Positions 1-9,362 are shown, counted from the first letter of the stretch. The stretch is DNA of 64,000 nucleotides from Ichthyenterobacterium magnum (GCF_003610635.1 NZ_RAQJ01000004.1:62001-126000); one strand, 5' to 3'. Notes: generated by a model from the letters alone, not told the origin. A program made the numbers and translations.

Positions 1-1
1 T

Positions 2-1093
2 GAAGAAGAAAATATTAATGCTTTTAACTCACTTTCTAATGAGAGTAAACAAAAGCAAATCAATCTCACTAAAGTGCAAGCCTTATTTTTTCCGTCTATG
101 ATTTTGTTAATAGGTATAAGTAACATACTAGTAGCTTATGTTGGTGGCATGCAATATATAAATGGAGAAATAAAAGATATTGGTACAATTGCAGAATTTT
201 TAATATACGTAAACATGCTAACATGGCCTGTAGCTACTGTTGGTTGGGTTACAAATTTAGTTCAACAAGCCGAAGCATCTCAGAAACGTATTAATGAGTT
301 TTTAAAACAAGAACCAGATATTAAAAACAATAATAATACGCCATCAATAATAAATGGAAATGTAGATTTTAAAAATGTTTCATTTGCGTATCCTGATACC
401 AATATACAAGCATTAAACAAGGTTAGTTTTTCAATTAAAAAAGGAGAAACTCTAGCCATTTTAGGTAAAACTGGCTCTGGTAAGTCTACAATATTAGATT
501 TAATAGGTAGACTTTATGATGTACAAGAAGGTGTGATTGAAATTGACGGAAAACAGATAGATCAAATACATCTTAACAGCTTAAGAAATAGCATAGGATA
601 CGTGCCTCAAGATGCCTTTTTATTTTCAGATAGCATCAAAAACAATATTATGTTTGGTAAAGAAGATGCTACTGAAAATGAAGTCATTAAAGCTGCTAAA
701 AATGCCGATGTTCACAAAAACATCATAGCATTCACTAATGGTTACGATACCAAATTAGGCGAACGTGGTATTACACTTTCTGGTGGCCAAAAACAACGTA
801 TTTCTATTGCTAGAGCAATAATTAAATCTCCAGAGATTCTTTTATTTGACGACTGTTTATCTGCAGTAGACACAGAAACCGAAGAAAAAATACTAAAAAA
901 CCTCAGACAGGTTTCTAAAGGAAAAACAACAATAATTGTTAGCCATAGAATTTCTTCAGCCAAAGATGCAGATAAAATAATTGTACTTGAAGATGGTAAA
1001 ATCACACAAAGTGGATCTCATGAAACACTAGTAAATACCGATGGTTATTATAAAGAATTATACAACAAACAACTTAGCCAAAAAGAAATATAG
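2..1093 (+). CDS. ABC transporter, permease C-terminus plus ATPase (5' truncated)
   Basis: This is the 3' part of a fused membrane-domain/ATPase ABC exporter of the MsbA/multidrug type. The frame is open from base 2, so the true start lies upstream; the GTG at 74 is only an internal codon. The first ~80 residues are the last membrane helices of the permease and a linker. The ATPase follows, with Walker A (GKTGSGKST, about nt 464-490), Q-loop, signature LSGGQ (about nt 778-792), Walker B (LLFDD) and the H-switch (SHR). The signature and Walker elements are intact, so the site should hydrolyse ATP. The substrate cannot be told from this half. Confidence 0.93.
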   Translation, partial: EEENINAFNSLSNESKQKQINLTKVQALFFPSMILLIGISNILVAYVGGMQYINGEIKDIGTIAEFLIYVNMLTWPVATVGWVTNLVQQAEASQKRINEFLKQEPDIKNNNNTPSIINGNVDFKNVSFAYPDTNIQALNKVSFSIKKGETLAILGKTGSGKSTILDLIGRLYDVQEGVIEIDGKQIDQIHLNSLRNSIGYVPQDAFLFSDSIKNNIMFGKEDATENEVIKAAKNADVHKNIIAFTNGYDTKLGERGITLSGGQKQRISIARAIIKSPEILLFDDCLSAVDTETEEKILKNLRQVSKGKTTIIVSHRISSAKDADKIIVLEDGKITQSGSHETLVNTDGYYKELYNKQLSQKEI

Positions 1094-1168
1094 TTATTTG
1101 TTGGTTAGTAATCTTTTTTTTTAGATTTTTGGTACAAGAAAACAACACAAAAAAACATTTAATTAGCT

Positions 1169-1564
1169 ATGAGTGACCACGGAATGATGGAGAAAGAGGA
1201 AATTTTCTCAAAAGTATTGCGAGCAGGAAGACGAACTTACTTCTTCGACGTAAGAGCAACTAAAGCTGGTGATTATTACCTCACAATTACTGAAAGTAAA
1301 AAATTTACTAATGATGATGGTTCTTTTCACTACAAAAAACACAAAATCTATTTATACAAAGAAGATTTTTCTGAGTTTAATGAGATTTTAAGAGAAATGA
1401 CAGATTATATCATTGACGAAAAAGGCAATGAAGTTATAAGCGAACGTCATCAAAAAGATTTCAAAAAAGAAGACATGTATACTTCAAATAATGAAACTAC
1501 AGAAACTAATGATACACCTGCATCTCCTGAAAGCTTTACAGATGTAAACTTTGAAGATATATAA
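1169..1564 (+). CDS. PUR-alpha-like (DUF3276) DNA/RNA-binding protein
   Basis: A 131-residue protein that matches the Bacteroidota DUF3276/PUR family from memory. A PUR repeat-like region spans about residues 5-85, with the conserved core FSKVLRAGRRTYFFDVR followed by a YYLTITESKK strand. The last ~40 residues are acidic and low in complexity (Thr, Glu, Asn), probably a disordered tail. PUR proteins bind single-stranded nucleic acid, but the cellular role in this phylum is not established. It is a single gene between the ABC exporter and a strong terminator at 1588-1618. Confidence 0.8.
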   Translation: MSDHGMMEKEEIFSKVLRAGRRTYFFDVRATKAGDYYLTITESKKFTNDDGSFHYKKHKIYLYKEDFSEFNEILREMTDYIIDEKGNEVISERHQKDFKKEDMYTSNNETTETNDTPASPESFTDVNFEDI

Positions 1565-1587
1565 ATCTAACTTTTGTTAAATTATAC

Positions 1588-1618
1588 AAAACCGTTACAT
1601 TACAGTAACGGTTTTTTT
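1588..1618 (+). terminator. intrinsic terminator after the PUR-family gene
   Basis: An 11-bp perfect stem (AAAACCGTTAC / GTAACGGTTTT) with a 6-base loop is followed by a T run. It lies 24 bases after the stop codon and 26 bases before the next gene, so it separates the two units. Confidence 0.9.
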
Positions 1619-1643
1619 ATTTTTATACCTTAACTAATACTTT

Positions 1644-4148
1644 ATGAGATTAATCTTCCTTATTCTGGTTATAGTAATTACTAACGTAACTGCGCAAACC
1701 AAAACAGACTTAAACTATTATCTGCCTCAAAACACAACATACAATCAAAACATTCCTACGCCAGAGTCTGTAATAAGGCATCACGTTGGCGAGTGGCATA
1801 TTACGCATGACAAACTTGTTCATTATATGTATGCGTTAGCAAATGCTTCAGATAGAATAACTATTGAAGATAGAGGCCACACGTTTGAAGATAGACCTTT
1901 GCTTCTACTCACAATAACATCTCCAGAAAATCAAGCTAATATTGATACCATACGAGATAAACATATTACTGCAACTAATAATAGCACTGTAAATAATAGT
2001 AACATGCCAATAGTTGTTTACCAAGGGTTTTCAATTCATGGCAACGAAGCTAGTGGATCAAATGCTGCATTATTACTTGCCTATTATTTGGCTGCTGCCG
2101 AAAGCTCTGAAGTAAAAAACTTACTTAACAATACTGTAGTTTTATTAGACCCATCATTAAATCCAGACGGTTTACAACGATTTGCATACTGGGCAAACAC
2201 CAATAAAAGTAAAAACTTAAATCCAGATCCAAACGACAGGGAATATCGTGAGGCTTGGCCAGGTGGTCGCACAAATCACTATTGGTTTGACATGAACAGA
2301 GATTGGCTACCAGTACAATTACCAGAATCTAGAGCTCGCATTGCTAGTTTTCATAAATGGTTACCTAATATTTTAACAGACCATCATGAAATGGGAACAA
2401 ACTCAACCTTTTTCTTTCAACCAGGAATACCATCGAGAACGCATCCATTAACCCCAAAATTAAATCAAAAGCTAACAAAACGCATTGGTGATTTTCATGC
2501 TAAAGCTTTTGATAAAATTGGCTCATTATACTATACTGAAGAAAATTTTGATGATTTTTACTACGGAAAAGGCTCTACGTTTCCAGATATAAATGGAAGT
2601 ATTGGTATTTTATTTGAACAAGGTAGCTCACGTGGTCACATACAAGAAAGTGATAATGGTATTTTAACTTTTCCATTTACAATTCGTAATCAATTTACAG
2701 CTGCCTTATCTACTTTAGAAGCTGCTGAGACTATGCGTGAAGACATTTTACAATACCAACATGATTTCTATAAAAATGCTAGAACTGAAGCCGCAAAACA
2801 AAACGGTAAAGCTATAGTATTTGGCGATGAAAAAGACGCAGCAAAAGCGTATCATTTAGCAGAAATTTTAGAGCGTCAAAATATTACTATTCATAACATA
2901 AAAAATGATTTTAGTGTCAATGGAAAACAGTTTAAGAAAGGCAATAGTTTTATCGTTCCTAAAAATCAAAAGAATACAAGACTAATTGATGCCATGTTTG
3001 AGAAACGCACAAAGTTTCAAGACAGCTTATTTTATGATGTATCAGCGTGGACTTTTCCTTTAGCATTTAATTTAGACTATGCAGAAAATGTTTCTACGTC
3101 AAATGTAGGAGACAAAATCGAAAACCTTAAACCAAAATCTGGTCATATTACAGGAAAAAGTAATTATGCTTATTTAATAGAATGGCATGAATATTACACA
3201 CCAAAAGCATTAAACCAAATTTTAAGTAGTGGTTTAAGAGCTAAAGTAGCCATGAAACAGTTCAACTTAAATGGAACAGATTACGATTATGGTACTATTT
3301 TAATTCCTGTACAAAATCAAAACAAATCATCAGACAAGTTATATGATTTCCTGCAAAATATCGCTAAAGAAAATCATATAGCAATTAATACAGCAAATAC
3401 CGGATTAACTCAAGGTATAGACTTAGGAAGTAGTCAATTTAGAGCATTAACATTACCTAAGATTGCTCTTCTTGTAGGTGATGGCATTAGAAGCTATGAT
3501 GCAGGTGAAATATGGCATTTATTAGACCAACGCTATGACATACTTGTAACAAAATTAGACACTAAATCATTAAATAGAAAAGATTTAAGTCGCTATAATA
3601 CTATTATTATGCCTAGTGGCTCATTAGCAGCTGATGGTACAAAAAAAATAAAAACTTGGGTTGAAAATGGAGGCACATTAATTGGCTATAGAAGTGCGCT
3701 AAATTGGTTAAATAAAAATGAATTTATAAAGATTGATTTTAAAAAAATGGAGCATACTGCCGAAGATATTTCATTTGAACAACGAAGTGATTATCGTGGT
3801 GCTCAAGTAATTGGAGGTGCTATTTTTGAAGCCAAACAAGATCGTTCGCATCCAATAAATTTTGGATATAAAAATGATAAAATATCATTATTTAGAAACA
3901 ATACTATGTTTATGAAAGCAGATAAACAAAGTTATAATAACCCAATTAGGTATACTAAAAACCCTTTACTGAGTGGTTATATCTCTAAACCAAACCTAGA
4001 TAGTTTGTCATTATCTGTTCCTTTTAAAACAAAAAAATTAAAAGCTGGAAGAGTTATTGCGTTTACAGATAACACCAATTTTAGAGCCTTTTGGTATGGC
4101 ACAAATAAGTTACTTATGAATGCTATATTTTTTAGAGAAGAGCTATAA
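1644..4148 (+). CDS. secreted M14-family zinc carboxypeptidase
   Basis: An 834-residue secreted metallopeptidase with a signal peptide ending near TAQ (residues ~1-18). The M14 zinc site is visible: H132-x-x-E135 (in HGNEASGS) and the third ligand in DHHEMG (H247/H248). The catalytic Glu is probably E325 in the ILFEQGSSRG strand. The C-terminal half, from about residue 610 (ALLVGDGIRSYDAGEIW), looks like a DJ-1/PfpI or glutamine-amidotransferase-like fold, a common companion of this peptidase in Bacteroidota. It probably trims peptides in the periplasm or outside the cell. It is transcribed alone, convergent with the CsaA-like gene 2 bases downstream. Confidence 0.9.
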   Translation: MRLIFLILVIVITNVTAQTKTDLNYYLPQNTTYNQNIPTPESVIRHHVGEWHITHDKLVHYMYALANASDRITIEDRGHTFEDRPLLLLTITSPENQANIDTIRDKHITATNNSTVNNSNMPIVVYQGFSIHGNEASGSNAALLLAYYLAAAESSEVKNLLNNTVVLLDPSLNPDGLQRFAYWANTNKSKNLNPDPNDREYREAWPGGRTNHYWFDMNRDWLPVQLPESRARIASFHKWLPNILTDHHEMGTNSTFFFQPGIPSRTHPLTPKLNQKLTKRIGDFHAKAFDKIGSLYYTEENFDDFYYGKGSTFPDINGSIGILFEQGSSRGHIQESDNGILTFPFTIRNQFTAALSTLEAAETMREDILQYQHDFYKNARTEAAKQNGKAIVFGDEKDAAKAYHLAEILERQNITIHNIKNDFSVNGKQFKKGNSFIVPKNQKNTRLIDAMFEKRTKFQDSLFYDVSAWTFPLAFNLDYAENVSTSNVGDKIENLKPKSGHITGKSNYAYLIEWHEYYTPKALNQILSSGLRAKVAMKQFNLNGTDYDYGTILIPVQNQNKSSDKLYDFLQNIAKENHIAINTANTGLTQGIDLGSSQFRALTLPKIALLVGDGIRSYDAGEIWHLLDQRYDILVTKLDTKSLNRKDLSRYNTIIMPSGSLAADGTKKIKTWVENGGTLIGYRSALNWLNKNEFIKIDFKKMEHTAEDISFEQRSDYRGAQVIGGAIFEAKQDRSHPINFGYKNDKISLFRNNTMFMKADKQSYNNPIRYTKNPLLSGYISKPNLDSLSLSVPFKTKKLKAGRVIAFTDNTNFRAFWYGTNKLLMNAIFFREEL

Positions 4149-4150
4149 AA

Positions 4151-4486
4151 CTAGCTTACAATAGTACCATTTTTTACCTTATTTTCTGGGTTTAAAAGAA
4201 TTACATCTTTTCCGTTAACTGCGCCAAGAATTAAGCATTCGCTCATAAATTTGGCAATCTGCTTTTTAGGAAAGTTAACCACTGCTACAACTTGCTTGCC
4301 AAGTAAGGCGTCTTCAGTATATAAGGTAGTAATTTGAGCTGAGGATTTTTTTATACCTAAATCTCCAAAGTCAATTGTAAGTTGATAAGCTGGATGTCTA
4401 GCTTCAGGAAAATCATTAACTTCAATAATAGTTCCTATACGTAAATCTACTTTTGTAAAGTCTTCAAAAGTTATTGTATCGCTCAT
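4151..4486 (-). CDS. csaA: CsaA-like tRNA-binding-domain protein
   Basis: About 111 residues forming a single OB-fold tRNA-binding domain (Trbp111/CsaA type), starting MSDTITFEDFTKVDLRIGTI and ending in a typical NPENKVKNGTIVS tail. Family members are described as secretion-related chaperones or tRNA-binding proteins. A start five codons upstream exists, but the ATG at 4484-4486 gives the usual family N-terminus, so it is preferred. The gene is convergent with the M14 peptidase and divergent from the thioredoxin-fold gene. Confidence 0.88.
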   Translation of the reverse strand: MSDTITFEDFTKVDLRIGTIIEVNDFPEARHPAYQLTIDFGDLGIKKSSAQITTLYTEDALLGKQVVAVVNFPKKQIAKFMSECLILGAVNGKDVILLNPENKVKNGTIVS

Positions 4487-4533
4487 GCTATAAAAGTACA
4501 ATTAATTACGATATTTGAAAAAAAGAAAATTAA

Positions 4534-5088
4534 ATGGCACGTACACCTTCAAACATGATTGCTTTAGGGACAAAAGCTCCAGGTTTTAAATTATTAGACA
4601 CTGTTAGTGATTCTTATTTATCTTTAAATGAACTAAAAGGAGCCAAAGGAACAGTTATAATGTTTATTTGTAATCATTGCCCTTTTGTAAAACATGTAAA
4701 CGAACAGATTTCACAATTAGCTAAAGATTATTTATCTAAAGGAATAAACTGCATTGCCATTTCTAGTAATGATACAGACAATTATCCGCAAGATGCGCCG
4801 CATTTAATGAAACAAAATGCTATTGACGAAGACTTTACATTTCCGTATTTATATGATAAATCTCAAGAAGTAGCCAAAGCCTATGACGCTGCTTGCACAC
4901 CAGATTTTTATGTGTTTAATGATAATTTGGAACTTATTTATAGAGGTCAACTTGATGATTCTAGACCAGGAAATGGAATACCAGTAACAGGAAAAGACAT
5001 ACGTGATGCACTAGAAGCTTTATTACATAACAAACCTATTAATGCATTACAAAAACCTAGTATAGGCTGTAATATTAAATGGTTGTAA
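4534..5088 (+). CDS. thioredoxin-family (AhpC/TSA-like) protein
   Basis: A 184-residue cytoplasmic thioredoxin-fold protein with no signal peptide. The N-terminal part (GTKAPGFKLLDTVSDSYLSLNEL) is redoxin-like. The active site reads C46-N-H-C49, a CxxC motif, followed by the PFVKH signature. The cis-Pro loop is in ACTPDFYVFN. The family is usually annotated as thioredoxin family or peroxiredoxin-like, with the partner unknown. It is convergent with rimO, 12 bases away. Confidence 0.85.
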   Translation: MARTPSNMIALGTKAPGFKLLDTVSDSYLSLNELKGAKGTVIMFICNHCPFVKHVNEQISQLAKDYLSKGINCIAISSNDTDNYPQDAPHLMKQNAIDEDFTFPYLYDKSQEVAKAYDAACTPDFYVFNDNLELIYRGQLDDSRPGNGIPVTGKDIRDALEALLHNKPINALQKPSIGCNIKWL

Positions 5089-5100
5089 AATCTTAGCAAC

Positions 5101-6402
5101 TTAACATACTTCAGCATACAAATCGAAATCTTCTGCTTCAATAATCTTTACATTTGTAAATTCTCCTGTTTTTAAGTAGGTTTTTGTAGCATCAATAAGC
5201 ACTTCGTTATCTACATCTGGCGAATCATATTCTGTACGACCAACAAAATAGTTACCTTCTTTTCTATCTATAACTACTTTAAACTCCTGACCTATTTTAG
5301 CTTGATTCAACTCCCATGAAATTTGAGATTGAATTTCCATAATTTGATTTGCTCTATCAATCTTTACATCTTCAGGAACATCATCTTCTAAATTATAAGC
5401 ATGTGTGTTTTCTTCATGAGAATACGTAAAACATCCTAAACGTTCAAAACGCATGTCTTTTACCCAATCTCTAAGTGTTTCAAAATCTTCTTCTGTTTCA
5501 CCTGGATAACCAACAATTAATGTTGTACGAATGGTCATTTCTGGAACTGCAGCTCTAAATTGTTTAAGCAGTTTTGTCGTTTTTTCTTTAGTTGTTCCGC
5601 GACGCATACTTTTAAGAATTGAATCACTAATATGTTGTAACGGAATATCTAAATAATTACAAATTTTTGGTTCTCTATTCATGACATCAAGTACATCCAT
5701 TGGGAAACCAGTTGGAAATGCATAATGCAAACGAATCCATTCAATACCTTCAACCTTTACTAAAGCTTCAAGTAATTCTGCTAAATTTCTCTTTTTATAT
5801 AAATCGAGTCCGTAATAAGTTAAATCTTGAGCAATTAAAATCAATTCTTTAACACCATTAGCTGCTAATTTTTCTGCTTCAATAACAACCTCTTCAATTG
5901 GAGTAGATTTATGTTTTCCTCGCATTAACGGAATTGCACAAAAACTGCAAGGTCTATCACAACCTTCCGCAATTTTTAAATACGCATAATTTTTAGGTGT
6001 TGTTGTTAAACGTTCTCCAATTAATTCATGCTTATAATCTGCCCCTAATGCTTTTAATAAACCTGGAAGTTCTGTTGTACCAAAATAAGCATCGACATTA
6101 GGAATCTCTTTTTGTAAGTCTGGTTTATAGCGTTCTGAAAGGCATCCCGTAACAAACACTTTATCAACTTCTCCTGCTTCTTTTTTCTGCATGAATTCTA
6201 AAATAGTATTCACACTTTCTTCTTTAGCATTATTAATAAAACCACATGTATTTACAACAACTATATTGCCTTCTTCTTCATGCACAACATCTTTGCCGCT
6301 AGCTTTAAGCTGTCCCATTAATACTTCACTGTCGTAAACATTTTTACTACAGCCAAGTGTAACTACATTGATTTTATTCTTTTTAAGTGATTTTGTTCTC
6401 AT
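5101..6402 (-). CDS. rimO: ribosomal protein S12 methylthiotransferase RimO
   Basis: A 433-residue radical-SAM methylthiotransferase that modifies an Asp of ribosomal protein S12. The N-terminal UPF0004 domain has its three cluster cysteines (C18, C53, C87). The radical-SAM motif CxxxCxxC is C148, C152, C155 (GCDRPCSFC). The C-terminal TRAM domain spans about the last 65 residues (GQEFKVVIDRKEGNYFVGRTEYDSPDVDN). The pattern of MRGKHKSTPIEEVV and the SPDVDNEV ending suits RimO better than MiaB. Length is normal for the family. Confidence 0.95.
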   Translation of the reverse strand: MRTKSLKKNKINVVTLGCSKNVYDSEVLMGQLKASGKDVVHEEEGNIVVVNTCGFINNAKEESVNTILEFMQKKEAGEVDKVFVTGCLSERYKPDLQKEIPNVDAYFGTTELPGLLKALGADYKHELIGERLTTTPKNYAYLKIAEGCDRPCSFCAIPLMRGKHKSTPIEEVVIEAEKLAANGVKELILIAQDLTYYGLDLYKKRNLAELLEALVKVEGIEWIRLHYAFPTGFPMDVLDVMNREPKICNYLDIPLQHISDSILKSMRRGTTKEKTTKLLKQFRAAVPEMTIRTTLIVGYPGETEEDFETLRDWVKDMRFERLGCFTYSHEENTHAYNLEDDVPEDVKIDRANQIMEIQSQISWELNQAKIGQEFKVVIDRKEGNYFVGRTEYDSPDVDNEVLIDATKTYLKTGEFTNVKIIEAEDFDLYAEVC

Positions 6403-6457
6403 ACTAAAATTTCAGGATGCAAAGATACAACCTTATAGCTATGTTTTTGAGTTTAAT

Positions 6458-7900
6458 CTAATTATAATTCACAGGTGCTTTTCTCATTTTTGTAGCTTGC
6501 TCATAATTATAAGCCCATTGCAAAAGTTGTTTTTCTGATAGACGTTTTCCTATAAATGTTAATCCCATTGGAGCTCCATTTTCTTTATAACCCATCGGAA
6601 CAGTAATTGCTGGATATTCTGCTACTGCTGCATAACCAGCGTGATAATTATTTATTGATAATACACCATCTAACTGATTAGTTTTAATAAAATCATCAAA
6701 ATAGTGCTTTCCGTTTGTTTTAAGTATTTCTTTAATTAAGGTGAACTCTTCATCTGTAGCTTTATCTGCCACAATTCCTTTAAAAAGTGCTTGTCCATAA
6801 GGCATTATATGTATTGAATCTTTTAAATTGAAATCTATAACATCTTCAACAGATTTAAGAGCAACCTTATCATCTGCATATTTAGAAAGGTAAATAGGCA
6901 AATCCTTTTGCATGTCTAAATTTAAGAGTCTAAGAAAATCTGGTAATTTAATGTCTTCGTTTTCTTCTATCACAACAATTTCAGCACCGCGTTTTTTAAG
7001 CTGTTCTATAGCAGAAACATATAATGGTTCTTTTTCAAGCATTTCTTTATAAGCACCAAAACGTTTCCCTTTTAATCCTTCTGAAACTAATTCGTCAACA
7101 TAAAAACCGTTACCCCAAAGCGCGAAAATAGATTTAGAATCTGATTTATCTTCTCCAAAAATTGCATCTAAAAGAATTGCATTATCTATAACATTTTTTG
7201 TTATTGGTCCTGCAGTATCTAAAGTTGATGAAATTGGTATAATACCACTTCTACTTACCAAACCAATGGTTGGTTTTAGTCCAACTACAGAATTCTGGCT
7301 AGCTGGAGATAATATTGAACCAGAAGTTTCACTACCAATTGAAGCTGCACAAAAATTAGCTGATGTGGCTACACCACTACCAGAACTAGAACCACCTGTA
7401 TCTATAATCTTGCGACCATATGGATTAAGCGTTTGGCCTCCAATTGCAGAATAGCCACTTGGACATTCACCACAAAAGAAATAAGCCCATTCGCTCAAAT
7501 TAGCTTTTCCTAAAATAAGAGCGCCTTGTTTTTTTAGTTGTTTTACAATAAATGCATCTTCTGCATTATTATCTTGTAACGCAACTGCTCCTGCTGTTGT
7601 AGGCATATCTGATGCATTGACATTATCTTTGAGAAGAATTGGCATTCCAAAAATTGGATGCTTCATTTTTTTATTCAAAAACTCTTTATCTTTTTGCCTA
7701 GCTTGTTGAATCACATTAGGATTAAGTGCAATAACTGAATTTAATGAAAGATTATTTGCTCTATCAAACTTTCTTATGCGGTAGAGATAGAATTTTGTTA
7801 GCTTTTCATAGGATAGTTCCCCAGAAGTGATATGTTTCTGCAACGTAGGAATATCTTGTTCTAAAACAAACGGCTTTAAATTATTGTATATACTTTTCAA
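6458..7900 (-). CDS. amidase (GatA/amidase-signature family), main body
   Basis: 480 residues of an amidase-signature hydrolase. The Lys-cisSer-Ser triad is visible: K91 (LLKDN), the Ser-rich loop S171-S175 (GGSSSGSG) and probable nucleophile S195 (ETSGSILSPA). The only start in this frame is TTG at 7898-7900, and the product then lacks any export signal. The upstream frame (7881-8120) encodes a lipoprotein signal and the lead-in such amidases normally carry, so this body is very likely separated from its N-terminus by a one-base frameshift. The fold appears intact otherwise; its substrate is unknown. Confidence 0.85.
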   Translation of the reverse strand: MKSIYNNLKPFVLEQDIPTLQKHITSGELSYEKLTKFYLYRIRKFDRANNLSLNSVIALNPNVIQQARQKDKEFLNKKMKHPIFGMPILLKDNVNASDMPTTAGAVALQDNNAEDAFIVKQLKKQGALILGKANLSEWAYFFCGECPSGYSAIGGQTLNPYGRKIIDTGGSSSGSGVATSANFCAASIGSETSGSILSPASQNSVVGLKPTIGLVSRSGIIPISSTLDTAGPITKNVIDNAILLDAIFGEDKSDSKSIFALWGNGFYVDELVSEGLKGKRFGAYKEMLEKEPLYVSAIEQLKKRGAEIVVIEENEDIKLPDFLRLLNLDMQKDLPIYLSKYADDKVALKSVEDVIDFNLKDSIHIMPYGQALFKGIVADKATDEEFTLIKEILKTNGKHYFDDFIKTNQLDGVLSINNYHAGYAAVAEYPAITVPMGYKENGAPMGLTFIGKRLSEKQLLQWAYNYEQATKMRKAPVNYN

Positions 7901-8120
7901 GGTCTTTATTAAAAGGCTTCCAAAAATTATCTACGTTAATGTATTTAGAATCTAGCACTTTAAACTCTGTAAAGTCTTTAGTAGAAATCGCGCTAATATC
8001 TGTATTAGAAGAATCAACTTCAACAGCTTTATCTTCTATATCTGAAGTTGTTGTTTTTTGAGTTTCCTTTTTACAAGAAAAAACAAATACTATAATTAAT
8101 AAATAGTAAAAATATTTCAT
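7881..8120 (-). pseudogene. lipoprotein signal and N-terminus of the amidase, out of frame
   Basis: 79 codons beginning with a classic lipoprotein signal (FVFSC, lipid Cys at 16), a Lys/Thr/Ser/Asp linker and then FKVLDSKYINVDNFWKPF. Secreted flavobacterial amidases carry this kind of lead-in before the TLQKHITSGEL region. The frame ends at TAA overlapping the first 20 bases of the amidase body, which reads in the neighbouring frame. Skipping one base near 7880-7895 would join the two into a ~555-residue lipoprotein amidase. I read this as one broken or mis-sequenced gene rather than two genes. Confidence 0.7.
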
Positions 8121-8210
8121 GTGTAGTGTTTATTATCTTTTAACGGTCACATGTTGTTCGCAATTAATTATTCCGAAAAAAACAATATTTTAAACATGCT
8201 CGGTTCATGG

Positions 8211-8235
8211 TTAGTATTTTTACTAAAAATACTAA
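8211..8235. other. AT-rich perfect hairpin downstream of ftsY
   Basis: A perfect 11-bp inverted repeat, TTAGTATTTTT / AAAAATACTAA, with a 3-base loop lies about 30 bases past the ftsY stop. It lacks a clean T run on either strand, so it may be a weak terminator or an mRNA 3'-end stabiliser. Confidence 0.5.
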
Positions 8236-8266
8236 TAAAAACACTTTACTTAAAAATTATGACGTT

Positions 8267-9220
8267 TTACTTAAAGAACGAATCTACAAATTCAAATTTG
8301 TTGAAGACTTGTAGGTCTTCAATGCCTTCGCCAACACCAATATATTTAACAGGAATTTGAAATTGATCAGAAATACCAATAACAACGCCTCCTTTTGCTG
8401 TGCCATCTAATTTAGTAACAGCTAACGAAGTTACCTCTGTAGCTGCAGTAAATTGTTTGGCTTGTTCAAAAGCATTCTGTCCAGTAGAACCATCTAAAAC
8501 TAACAACACATCATGCGGTGAGTTATCGACCACTTTTTGCATCACACGTTTTACTTTAGTTAACTCATTCATTAAGTTAACCTTATTATGTAAACGTCCT
8601 GCAGTATCTATTATAACAACATCTGCATTACTCGTTACAGCACTTTCTAAAGTATCAAAAGCAACAGAAGCTGGATCACTTCCCATAGATTGTTTAACAA
8701 TAGGAATATCTACACGATCTGCCCAAACTTGTAATTGATCTATTGCTGCTGCTCTAAATGTATCTGCAGCGCCTAAAACAACGTTTAAACCTTGCTTTTT
8801 AAATTGATATGCTAATTTACCTATAGTTGTTGTTTTACCAACACCATTAACGCCAACAACCATAATAACATGTGGTTTATGAGTTTTAGGAATGCTAAAC
8901 TCTGTATCTTCTCCACTATTTGTTTCAGACAATAAACCGGCTATCTCTTCGCGAAGAATTCTATTTAACTCAGAAGTGCCTAAATATTTATCATTAGAGA
9001 CACGCTCTTCAATACGTTCAATAACTTTTAATGTTGTATTTACACCAACATCACTAGTAACTAATATTTCTTCAAGATTATCTAAAACTTCATCATCAAC
9101 TTTAGATTTACCTGCAACAGCTTTATTTAATTTTGTAAAAAAAGAAGTTTTAGATTTCTCTAAACCTTTGTCTAAGGTTTCCTTTTTTTCTGAAGAAAAT
9201 ATTTTTTTAAAAAAACTCAT
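8267..9220 (-). CDS. ftsY: signal recognition particle receptor FtsY
   Basis: 317 residues, an SRP-type GTPase that docks ribosome-SRP complexes at the inner membrane. It has a short lysine-rich N-terminus instead of a long acidic A domain, then the NG domain: G1 GVNGVGKTTTIGKL, the insertion-box region (GAADTFRAAAIDQLQVW), G3 DTAGR and G4 TKLDGTAKGG. The C-terminal VGEGIEDLQVF is diagnostic of FtsY. It has its own promoter (9297-9327) although it follows the rpmB-rpmG-DUF4295 unit on the same strand. Confidence 0.97.
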   Translation of the reverse strand: MSFFKKIFSSEKKETLDKGLEKSKTSFFTKLNKAVAGKSKVDDEVLDNLEEILVTSDVGVNTTLKVIERIEERVSNDKYLGTSELNRILREEIAGLLSETNSGEDTEFSIPKTHKPHVIMVVGVNGVGKTTTIGKLAYQFKKQGLNVVLGAADTFRAAAIDQLQVWADRVDIPIVKQSMGSDPASVAFDTLESAVTSNADVVIIDTAGRLHNKVNLMNELTKVKRVMQKVVDNSPHDVLLVLDGSTGQNAFEQAKQFTAATEVTSLAVTKLDGTAKGGVVIGISDQFQIPVKYIGVGEGIEDLQVFNKFEFVDSFFK

Positions 9221-9296
9221 TTGTAATCCTTATTTTGAATAACTAAGTCAAATGTCGAGCCGAAAATTTTAACTGTAATTTTGTCATAGTTTTGCC

Positions 9297-9327
9297 CAAA
9301 TATAGACATAAAAAAACTGCTTTCAAA
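9297..9327 (-). promoter_or_regulatory. ftsY promoter (Bacteroidota -33/-7), inside a terminator stem
   Basis: On the minus strand the sequence reads TTTG, exactly 19 bases, then TATATTTG, a full match to the Bacteroidota housekeeping consensus. The -33 TTTG lies in the terminator hairpin of the upstream ribosomal-protein unit. The expected start would leave a leader of about 70 bases before ftsY. Confidence 0.8.
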
Positions 9328-9339
9328 TTGAAAGCAGTT
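9309..9339 (-). terminator. terminator of the rpmB-rpmG-DUF4295 unit
   Basis: On the minus strand AACTGCTTTCA and TGAAAGCAGTT pair around a short loop and are followed by seven T residues. It stands 24 bases past the DUF4295 stop, and the ftsY -33 element sits inside it. Confidence 0.85.
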
Positions 9340-9362
9340 GTAATTAAATATGATAATTTAAT

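Noticed and set aside
2-1093. GTG 74 as the real start of the ABC gene
   Set aside because: The frame is open to the window edge and the product lacks most membrane helices, so the gene is simply cut by the window.
1100-1168. TTGGTAC before the PUR-family gene as a second sigma-54 site
   Set aside because: The -12 TTG half at the right spacing is absent.
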